Below the pieces are notes generated by a model. That model had not been told where the DNA came from. It saw only the letters and a list, made by a program, of their open reading frames with translations, and made no database searches. This document shows, one piece after another, positions 6,297 to 12,823 of a stretch of 17,689 nt of DNA. The translations under genes were made by a program, and so were the position numbers. Source of the stretch: SOIA01 sp964348015 (lineage in GTDB: Bacteria > Acidobacteriota > Aminicenantia > Aminicenantales > Aminicenantaceae); assembly GCA_964348015.1 (NCBI GenBank), contig CAYGBC010000052.1, positions 1 to 17,689 of the forward strand, read 5' to 3'. Each line of letters opens with the position of its first letter. Positions within the stretch are counted from its first letter, which is position 1.

Positions 6297-8792
6297 ATGT
6301 CATCCAAAATTCTTTATCTCATCTGCAACGCCCATCTCGATCCTGTCTGGTTGTGGGAATGGGAAGAGGGGGCGGGTGAAACGCTCTCCACCTTCCGGAC
6401 CGCCGCGCAGTTGTGTGAGGAGTTCGATGAATTCGTATTCAATCATAACGAAGCGGTTCTGTACAAATGGGTCGAGATGTATGAACCCGAGCTTTTTTCC
6501 CGTATCCAGAAGTTGGTGAAAAGAAGGAAGTGGCATATCCTGGGCGGATGGTACCTCCAGCCCGACTGCAACATGCCGAGTGGAGAGTCCTTTGTCCGTC
6601 AGATCCTCATCGGGAAATCCTATTTCAAGAGAAAATTCGGCGTGGAACCAGAAACGGCCATGAATTTTGACCCGTTCGGCCACACACGCGGACTGGTGCA
6701 GATACTGAAAAAATCCGGTTTCATGTCTTATCTGTTCTGCCGGCCGGATGCGAAGCACCTTGCGCTTCCCGCTGATGACTTTATCTGGGTGGGCTATGAG
6801 GGTTCGGAGATCCTCGCTCACCGCGCCAGGCATCATTACAACTCAGAGAGAGGCAAAGCCCGCCAGCGCGTGGAACAGTGGATAGAAGAGAACCAGGATC
6901 TGGACACAGGAATGCTCCTCTGGGGGATCGGGAATCACGGCGGAGGCCCGTCCAGGCAGGATCTTGAACAGCTCCAAAAGCTCAACTCAGAAAAAACCAA
7001 ATGGGAGGTGCGTCACGGAATTCCGGAAGATTATTTCAAAGCCCTCAGCCGGAGGGCAGGTGATCTTCCCCGCTTTGACCAGGACCTCAATCCCTGGGCT
7101 GTGGGATGCTACACGACCATGGCGCTCATCAAACAGAGGCACAGGCAGCTCGAAAACGCCTATTTCATGACCGAGAAAATGGTGTCGCATGCCTCGCTCC
7201 TGGGATTGATGGAATATCCCCGAGAAGAGCTTACAAAAGCCCTGGAAGACCTGCTGTTCTGCGAATTTCATGATATCCTTCCCGGTTCTTCCATTCCTCA
7301 GGTCGAAACCTATGCGATCCAGAGGACGGACCATGCGCTGGAGATTCTTTCGCGCCTCAGAGCCAGGGCATTCTTTTCCCTGGTCCAGGGGGAGAAGGCC
7401 GCGGAAAAAGGAGAATTCCCGATCTTTGTCTACAATCCCCATCCCTATCCTGCGGAAGAGATTGTTTCCTGTGAGTTTCAGCCGCAAGAGCCGAATTTGA
7501 AGCCGGAAGTATTCTGGCTTCCGGAGATCAAGGACAGCAGCGGAAAATCCGTTCCGTATCAGCTTGAAAAGGAGAGCAGCAATATTACTGTCGACCAGCG
7601 GAAAAAAGTTGTCTTCCGGGCCTGCCTGAAACCGGCCCAGATGAACCGCTTCTCCTGCTTTCTCAAGGAAGTCAAGCCGATACCGAAAAAAGTTGAGCGA
7701 GAAGAAAAATCTCTGGTTTTTAAATCAGACAGGAGCGAGCTCGCTGTCAACAGCAGGACGGGTTTAGTGGAGAAATACCGCATCAACGGAGTGAATTTCC
7801 TCATTCCCGGATCTTTCCAGGCTCTTGTGGTTAAGGATTATCCGGATCCCTGGGGGATGAAGGTCCGCGCTTTCCGGAATGTTCTGGGGAGCTTTGCTTT
7901 GATGTCCGAGAGGGAAGCCGCCCGGTTCGCCGGAGTATCGGTTACAAAGCTGAATCCGGTTCGGGTTATCGAGGATGGCCCGGTCCGGACTGTGGTCGAA
8001 GCGCTCTTTCACTACAACCATTCATTCCTCTGTCAGAGATACACAATACCGAAGAAGGGAAGCGAATTCGGGGTAGAGATTCGCGTATTCTGGACGGAAA
8101 AGGACCGCATGCTCAAGCTCTCGGTGCCGACGGCGTTCTCAAACGGAAGCTGCTGCGGACAGGTGGCGTATGGAGTTGAAAAATTCTCCAGGGAGAGTGA
8201 AGAGCTTGTCGCTCAGAAGTGGGTCGGCGTTGTTTCCGCAGATCAAAAGCAGGCCTTAACAGTCATCAATGACGGGACATACGGGTTCGATTATGCCGGC
8301 GGCGAGCTCCGTCCTTCACTTCTGCGTTCCGCTGCCTATGCCGCGCATCCTGTGGAAGAGGGGAGGTCCCTCGTTCCTCAGGACAGGTTTGAGCCGCGTA
8401 TAGACCAGGGAGAAAGAGTATTTCGCTTCTGGATCAACGGTGGAGAAACTCAAGAAAGGCTTTCTCGTGTGGACCGTGAATCCCTCATCAAGAATGAAAT
8501 GCCGATAGCGCTTTCCTGTTTTCCTCCGGGAAAGGGAGATAAGCTTCTGCCGTCGCTGATTGTGGATGATGATGCGGTTCAGGTGACTACCGTCAAGATG
8601 GCTGAAGAGAATGACTGGCTTCTGATCCGCCTTTTCGAGCCCACAGGAATTGAGAGGCACTCCAAAGTCTCCATCCCTTGTTTGAACCTGGATTTTAAGG
8701 TTCTTCTCGAAGGATTTGAGATCAAGACCATGGCTGTAGACCTCGCTTCGAAAGAATATTTCGAGGTGGATTTGATGGAAAAACGGTTGTGA
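6297..8792 (+). CDS. GH38 alpha-mannosidase
   Basis: Retaining, metal-dependent alpha-mannosidase of family GH38. From the ATG at 6297 the protein has 831 residues. All zinc ligands can be placed: NAHLDPVWLWEWEEG gives H13 and D15, NFDPFGH gives the nucleophile and ligand D125, and GNHGGGPS gives H214. The three-helix bundle after residue 300 (FCEFHDILPGSSIPQVE) and the long beta-rich C-terminal half fit the family. The frame is open much further upstream, to 5997, but that part lies inside the preceding gene, reads as low-quality shadow sequence, and lacks a ribosome site, whereas TTGGAG sits 6 nt before 6297. No signal peptide, so it acts in the cytoplasm, like the bacterial mannosidases that clear imported or recycled mannosides. 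Mannose linkage specificity is not readable. Confidence 0.93.
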   Translation: MSSKILYLICNAHLDPVWLWEWEEGAGETLSTFRTAAQLCEEFDEFVFNHNEAVLYKWVEMYEPELFSRIQKLVKRRKWHILGGWYLQPDCNMPSGESFVRQILIGKSYFKRKFGVEPETAMNFDPFGHTRGLVQILKKSGFMSYLFCRPDAKHLALPADDFIWVGYEGSEILAHRARHHYNSERGKARQRVEQWIEENQDLDTGMLLWGIGNHGGGPSRQDLEQLQKLNSEKTKWEVRHGIPEDYFKALSRRAGDLPRFDQDLNPWAVGCYTTMALIKQRHRQLENAYFMTEKMVSHASLLGLMEYPREELTKALEDLLFCEFHDILPGSSIPQVETYAIQRTDHALEILSRLRARAFFSLVQGEKAAEKGEFPIFVYNPHPYPAEEIVSCEFQPQEPNLKPEVFWLPEIKDSSGKSVPYQLEKESSNITVDQRKKVVFRACLKPAQMNRFSCFLKEVKPIPKKVEREEKSLVFKSDRSELAVNSRTGLVEKYRINGVNFLIPGSFQALVVKDYPDPWGMKVRAFRNVLGSFALMSEREAARFAGVSVTKLNPVRVIEDGPVRTVVEALFHYNHSFLCQRYTIPKKGSEFGVEIRVFWTEKDRMLKLSVPTAFSNGSCCGQVAYGVEKFSRESEELVAQKWVGVVSADQKQALTVINDGTYGFDYAGGELRPSLLRSAAYAAHPVEEGRSLVPQDRFEPRIDQGERVFRFWINGGETQERLSRVDRESLIKNEMPIALSCFPPGKGDKLLPSLIVDDDAVQVTTVKMAEENDWLLIRLFEPTGIERHSKVSIPCLNLDFKVLLEGFEIKTMAVDLASKEYFEVDLMEKRL

Positions 8793-8845
8793 TCGCAAGT
8801 TTGTCGTGTTATTTAAAAGAAGGGATGCACCCCAGTTAGCTTGTA

Positions 8846-10144
8846 ATGAAAAAAAGAGGGACTCAAAAAGAAAGTATGAAACAGAATAACAGCGCGCCAG
8901 AGCCTCCTCCGGTCTCTGTGGTCTTGGTCGGGATCAGCGGCATGGGGCTCCATTACCTCATTACGTTGCTGGAGGAGTTTTCTCCAGGAGAGATTGAGCT
9001 TCGGGCCGCAGTGGACCCTTTCCCAAAACGATCCGAGCGGTACGCCGAATTGAAGGAAAAAAAGATCCCGATCTTCAGCACTCTCGGTGAATTTTACGAT
9101 AGCGGTCAGACCGCAGAGCTTGTGGTCATTTGCTCTCCGACTCATTTTCATGTATCTCAGAGCTGTGAAGCACTCGAAAACGGCAGTCACGTGCTGTGCG
9201 AGAAGCCTGTCAGCGCCACAATTCAGGAGGCAGACCGGCTGATCCACACCAAGGAGGAGTCCAGCCGCTGGGTCATGATCGGCTACCAGTGGTCCTACTC
9301 AAAGGCGATTCAATGCTTGAAGCGCGATATTCTCAAGGGGATGTTCGGTAAACCTGTCCGGTTAAAAACGCTGTGTTTTTGGCCCAGAAAAGAGGATTAC
9401 TACGGAAAAAGCTCCTGGCTGGGGAGACAGAAAGATAAAGAAGGCCGATGGATCCTGGACAGTCCGGCCAACAATGCGGCGGCCCATTTTCTGCACAATC
9501 TGTTTTATTGCTTGGGTGATCGGGCGGACACGAGCGCCCAACCTGCGGTCGTCACCGCAGAACTCTACAGGGCCTACCCGATCGAAAATTTCGATTCAGT
9601 GGCATGCCGCATATTTACCCAGGAGGGAACCGAGCTTCTGTATTATGCCTCCCATGTGACGCGCCCGGACCAAGGACCGATATTCTCTTTCGAGTTCGAA
9701 CAGGCAACCATATCTTATGGAGAACTCACGAATGAAATTGTCGCTGCCAGTCGCCCAAAAAAGGAAAAGCATTACGGTTCCCCGGAAGCCACCCATTATT
9801 TCCTGAAGCTGTTCGATGCGGTGGCCTGTGTCCGGGAGCCCAAGCCCGTAGTCTGCGGCCCTGAAGCAGCCCGCGCTCAGACTCTGTGTGTGAACGGAAT
9901 TCAGGAGTCCTTTCCGGAAATCGTGGAATTTCCAGAATCCAGGATTCAGAAGGACAAAAAAGAGGGAAGGACATGGGTCGACGGGTTGGCTGAGGGATTC
10001 TATGAATGTTACACCAAAGGAATCCTCCCCAGTGAAGGGAACATTCCCTGGGCCCGGGCCGGAATACCCGTGGACGTGCGCGGTTACCGGTATTTTCCGG
10101 GAGACGCTCCTCCTGCTGGCCAAGCGGATAAGCAAGAGGAATGA
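8846..10144 (+). CDS. Gfo/Idh/MocA family sugar oxidoreductase
   Basis: NAD(P)-dependent dehydrogenase of the Gfo/Idh/MocA family, 432 residues. The N-terminal Rossmann domain shows VSVVLVGISGMG (G29-x-x-G32-x-G34), ICSPTHFH, and the family-defining CEKPVS with Glu119-Lys120-Pro121. The C-terminal alpha/beta domain includes SPANNAAAHFLHNLFYCLGD, where the His pair is the likely catalytic region. Family members oxidise or reduce sugars, inositols and, in some cases, open glycosidic bonds through a 3-keto intermediate. Start choice is uncertain: neither ATG 8846 nor the in-frame ATG 8876 has a good ribosome site, and the true protein may begin with MKQNN. It lies 53 nt after the mannosidase and overlaps the next gene by 4 nt, so it belongs to the same operon and probably processes the released sugar. 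Confidence 0.85.
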   Translation: MKKRGTQKESMKQNNSAPEPPPVSVVLVGISGMGLHYLITLLEEFSPGEIELRAAVDPFPKRSERYAELKEKKIPIFSTLGEFYDSGQTAELVVICSPTHFHVSQSCEALENGSHVLCEKPVSATIQEADRLIHTKEESSRWVMIGYQWSYSKAIQCLKRDILKGMFGKPVRLKTLCFWPRKEDYYGKSSWLGRQKDKEGRWILDSPANNAAAHFLHNLFYCLGDRADTSAQPAVVTAELYRAYPIENFDSVACRIFTQEGTELLYYASHVTRPDQGPIFSFEFEQATISYGELTNEIVAASRPKKEKHYGSPEATHYFLKLFDAVACVREPKPVVCGPEAARAQTLCVNGIQESFPEIVEFPESRIQKDKKEGRTWVDGLAEGFYECYTKGILPSEGNIPWARAGIPVDVRGYRYFPGDAPPAGQADKQEE

Positions 10145-11172
10145 CATCCATGAATTCGCGCGAGCTCGTCCGCCGAACACTCGCTTTTGATTCCCCTGAA
10201 CGGATTTCCCGCCACCTCTGGCTTCTGCCCTGGGCAGAGGACAAATATCCAGACTTTGTCGACAGACTTTCCAGGGACTTTCCGGATGATATCGTAGACG
10301 CCCCCGCTGTTTACACGCAACCTCTGGGAACGGTTGGCGACCGGTACAGTTCTGGAGTCTATGTGGACGAATGGGGATGCACTTTTGACAACCTCCAGAG
10401 TGGAACGATCGGGATTGTCCGCTCGCCTCTCATCAAGGACTGGCAGGATTTGGAGGATTTTAAAGGTCCCGAGGCCGTGCTCAGCCTGGATAAGGAAGCC
10501 GTGAACACTTTCTGTCGGAAGAGTGACAGGTTTGTTCTGGCGGGGACAGTCGTGAGACCTTTTGAGAGGCTGCAGTTTATCCGGACCATGGAGCAGGCCC
10601 TTATCGATCTCCTCCAGCAGCCTCCTGAACTATTCGAGCTTTTAAACCGAATCCATGAGCATTACTGCAAAGAGGTTGAAGTCTGGGCCGGCACCGGCGT
10701 GGACGCGGTGGCCTTGATGGATGACTGGGGAACGCAACGGTCTCTGATCGCATCTCCTGAGATCTTCCGCCAGGTCTTCAAGCCGATGTACAGGGATTAC
10801 GCGGAGATTGCCCGTCAAAACGGGAAGCATGTCTTCATGCATTCGGATGGATACATCACGGATATTATCCCGGATTTGATCGAGGTCGGGATTGAGGCTC
10901 TGAACAGCCAGGTCTTCTGTATGGGAGTGAAAGAGCTGGGCGAGCGATTCAGAGGAAAGATCACTTTCTGGGGAGAGATTGACCGCCAGCAGCTTCTTCC
11001 GCATGGTTCACAGCAAGATATAGAAGAGGCTGTTCATGAGATATGGAATCAACTCTATGACAGCGGGGGAGTCATTGCCCAGTGCGAATTCGGCCTCGAA
11101 GCCAAGCCCGAAAATGTTCTGGCGGTTTTTGAAACCTGGGATACAATCAGCCACACGCAGCTGCAGCCGTAA
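10141..11172 (+). CDS. Uroporphyrinogen decarboxylase (URO-D) superfamily protein, not the haem enzyme
   Basis: A 343-residue TIM-barrel protein of the URO-D/cobalamin-methyltransferase-like superfamily. Recognisable segments are NSRELVRRTLAFDSPERI at the start, MDDWGTQRSL (about 193-202), KHVFMHSDGYITDIIPDLIE (H234, D236) and RFRGKITFWGEIDRQQLL (about 269-285). The N-terminal RQAGR-type substrate loop of true HemE is absent, so a haem role is unlikely. Relatives are often found beside sugar-catabolic genes in uncultured bacteria, with no settled reaction; a methyl-transfer role is conceivable because MtaA/CmuC-type proteins share the fold, but the HxC...C zinc pattern of those enzymes is not evident. 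It is translationally coupled to the oxidoreductase by an ATGA overlap; an in-frame ATG at 10150 is an alternative start. Last gene of the operon. Confidence 0.8.
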   Translation: MTSMNSRELVRRTLAFDSPERISRHLWLLPWAEDKYPDFVDRLSRDFPDDIVDAPAVYTQPLGTVGDRYSSGVYVDEWGCTFDNLQSGTIGIVRSPLIKDWQDLEDFKGPEAVLSLDKEAVNTFCRKSDRFVLAGTVVRPFERLQFIRTMEQALIDLLQQPPELFELLNRIHEHYCKEVEVWAGTGVDAVALMDDWGTQRSLIASPEIFRQVFKPMYRDYAEIARQNGKHVFMHSDGYITDIIPDLIEVGIEALNSQVFCMGVKELGERFRGKITFWGEIDRQQLLPHGSQQDIEEAVHEIWNQLYDSGGVIAQCEFGLEAKPENVLAVFETWDTISHTQLQP

Positions 11173-11244
11173 ATACTCCATATAATACGGCTTGAGTATT
11201 TTCAGAGATCCATCGCATTGTTTTTTCTGCAGATTCTTCAAGTT

Positions 11245-11273
11245 TCCTTAAAAAATGCAAGGATTCTTTTTTT
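11245..11273 (+). terminator. Weak intrinsic terminator after the glycosidase operon
   Basis: TCCTT (11245-11249) pairs with AAGGA (11259-11263) around a 9-nt loop, followed directly by TTCTTTTTTT (11264-11273). The stem is short and AT-containing, so its strength is doubtful. An earlier 8-bp perfect inverted repeat, AAATACTC (11171-11178) with GAGTATTT (11194-11201), starts at the stop codon of the URO-D-family gene and may assist. It also isolates the operon from the next promoter. Confidence 0.4.
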
Positions 11274-11295
11274 AACTCAAAGGAAAAAATATGAC

Positions 11296-11326
11296 TTGAC
11301 TTGTTGCATTCGATTTTTGATATTAT
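11296..11326 (+). promoter_or_regulatory. Sigma70-type promoter for the Cys-rich peptide gene
   Basis: TTGACT at 11296-11301 is followed by GATATT at 17-nt spacing (11319-11324) and TATTAT at 19-nt spacing (11321-11326). The -35 box is identical to those of the pgsA and kinase promoters. Transcription would start near 11332, leaving a short leader of about 23 nt that is mostly ribosome site. It gives the peptide and probably the radical SAM gene their own transcription unit. Confidence 0.5.
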
Positions 11327-11354
11327 AGAGGCAAATTTTCAAGAGGAGGGATTC

Positions 11355-11636
11355 ATGGGAAATAATAAGCAAGGCAATATTTTCGAGATTCTCAAAGCTT
11401 TTTGGGATTTTGTAGAAGACCAGGAGATCAAGCCTGAGACCAAAAATGAGATCAAGGAATATATTGTAAAAGTCTTTGAGAGCACGCACAGTGTATGCAT
11501 GAAATTGGGGAGGATATCCCACGATTTTTTCAATATGGAAGGGAGGCAGTGCTGCGATGTCTTTACTCCGTATTGTCCCCCTGAATGTGAGGATAAATTC
11601 GACCAGCTCGTTTCTATGACTAGGAGTAAAACTTAG
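11355..11636 (+). CDS. Cys-rich small protein, candidate RiPP precursor for the adjacent radical SAM enzyme
   Basis: A 93-residue acidic protein. I start it at the ATG at 11355 because AAGAGGAGGG (11341-11350) lies 4 nt upstream and the promoter boxes lie inside any longer reading from 11301. Residues 1-47 look helical and leader-like (IFEILKAFWDFVEDQEI, EIKEYIVKVFEST). The C-terminal part holds all five Cys: C48, the pair C66-C67, C74 and C78, with the core-like stretch CCDVFTPYCPPEC. There is no signal peptide and no obvious GG cleavage site. A short Cys-rich protein immediately upstream of a radical SAM/SPASM gene is the usual layout of a ribosomally made, post-translationally crosslinked peptide. 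Alternatives are a small iron-sulfur or zinc protein that only shares the operon. I do not recognise the family. Confidence 0.7.
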   Translation: MGNNKQGNIFEILKAFWDFVEDQEIKPETKNEIKEYIVKVFESTHSVCMKLGRISHDFFNMEGRQCCDVFTPYCPPECEDKFDQLVSMTRSKT

Positions 11637-11717
11637 GTCTAATTATATTCCGGAAAAAGCCATACACAGTCTCATCCAGTAGGAAGACTGACTCCTGTAC
11701 TCCTTCATAATATTAGA

Positions 11718-12821
11718 ATGGAATTTTCGAGTTTTACATTCATTCTCACAGAGAAGTGCAATTTCAACTGTTCCTATTGTTACCAGCAGAAAGGAGAACG
11801 GTATACTCCAATTTCGGAGATTGAGAGAGCCCTCGATTTTTTTGCGCCCTTTTTTAAAAGTGAATGTTATGTCAATTTTACAGGGGGAGAGCCTCTTCTT
11901 GCGTTTGAAGAGCTGAAAAGAGCTGTCAGTTTCATCCAGAAAAAAAATAGCCGGACATCCAAACGGATTGGTTTCTCTCTGACTACCAACGGCAGTCTCG
12001 TAGACGACAATATTCTGCAGTTCCTGAGACGAAATGAATTTGACGTCATGCTGAGTTTCGATGGCCATGCTCAAGAACAGAGCAGAAAAGAAGGAAGTTC
12101 TGAAAAAATTAAGTCAGTGATGGATAAGTTTTTAGGGATTCCGGAAATTGGATTTACTACGAACAGTGTGTTTATCCCGTCTACTGTCGGATTTCTTTCA
12201 GATTCCATTCAACATCTCATGGAGATGGGAGTTTCGGATATTAATTTAAGCCTTTCTAATTTTCCCGCTTGGGATCAAGAATCTTTTCTTCAATTAAGAG
12301 AGGAACTTTTATCCTTGAGGAAGTTCTCCCTTGTTCATTATAAAAGAAATCAGCGTGTTCCTGTTTCATTTCTTCGGAAAAGGCATGAACGAGGAGTTTT
12401 TCGTTGTGCGGCGGGTAAGAGCCGAATGGCATTAGCCCCGGATGGAAAACTTTGGGGATGCTATTTATTCGCTGATTATTTGAGGGGAAGAGAAAAATCT
12501 CAAGAATACAACAAGTACTGTTTTGGGAGCCTTGATTCATTCATTAAAAACCATGAAGAGATCTATCCTGAGGTCTTCTTCAATTACTCCAATCTTTTCA
12601 TGGATATTTTTTCTACGCCTGAGAAAAAATGTTTTTTCTGCCATGACGTGGAAGACTGTGTGGTCTGTCCTGTGGAGGTTGCTTTTTCAAGTTCAGCTAT
12701 TGGAAAGATACCCCACTGGACATGTCAGATCAGACAATTGCTCCGGAATGAAAATCATGCCTTTTGGGAAGAGTTAGAAGGCCGAATAACAGAGATGGAT
12801 AGCTATGGAATCGAGAAATAG
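11718..12821 (+). CDS. Radical SAM protein with SPASM-type auxiliary cluster domain, likely peptide maturase
   Basis: A 367-residue enzyme that should reduce S-adenosylmethionine with a [4Fe-4S] cluster. CX3CX2C is intact (C14, C18, C21 in CNFNCSYC), as are the SAM-binding NFTGGEP (about 53-59) and the barrel segments SLTTNGSL and MLSFDG. The C-terminal domain fits the SPASM pattern: C230-x12-G-x4-C248, then C305-x2-C308-x5-C314-x2-C317, then C336. The third interval is CX2C rather than the usual CX3C, and an additional C268 is present. SPASM enzymes typically modify peptides or proteins (sactipeptide or other crosslink formation, sulfatase maturation). The Cys-rich 93-aa protein 81 nt upstream is the obvious candidate substrate. 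An anaerobic sulfatase-maturase role is less likely, since the local sulfatase has Thr at the modified position. No good ribosome site precedes the ATG. Confidence 0.85.
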   Translation: MEFSSFTFILTEKCNFNCSYCYQQKGERYTPISEIERALDFFAPFFKSECYVNFTGGEPLLAFEELKRAVSFIQKKNSRTSKRIGFSLTTNGSLVDDNILQFLRRNEFDVMLSFDGHAQEQSRKEGSSEKIKSVMDKFLGIPEIGFTTNSVFIPSTVGFLSDSIQHLMEMGVSDINLSLSNFPAWDQESFLQLREELLSLRKFSLVHYKRNQRVPVSFLRKRHERGVFRCAAGKSRMALAPDGKLWGCYLFADYLRGREKSQEYNKYCFGSLDSFIKNHEEIYPEVFFNYSNLFMDIFSTPEKKCFFCHDVEDCVVCPVEVAFSSSAIGKIPHWTCQIRQLLRNENHAFWEELEGRITEMDSYGIEK

Positions 12822-12823
12822 TT

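Noticed and set aside
9596..10244. Two long minus-strand frames opposite the oxidoreductase
   Set aside because: Overlapping each other and the real gene in different frames, rich in Arg, Pro and Ser without domain character.
10141..11172. Haem-biosynthesis HemE
   Set aside because: Lacks the N-terminal RQAGR-type substrate loop, and the neighbours are sugar genes.
11301..11354. Longer start for the Cys-rich peptide
   Set aside because: Its first codons overlap the predicted promoter, while the ATG at 11355 has an excellent ribosome site.
11718..12821. Anaerobic sulfatase-maturing enzyme
   Set aside because: The only sulfatase-like protein here has Thr at the target site, and a Cys-rich small protein lies directly beside the radical SAM gene. 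Not fully excluded.
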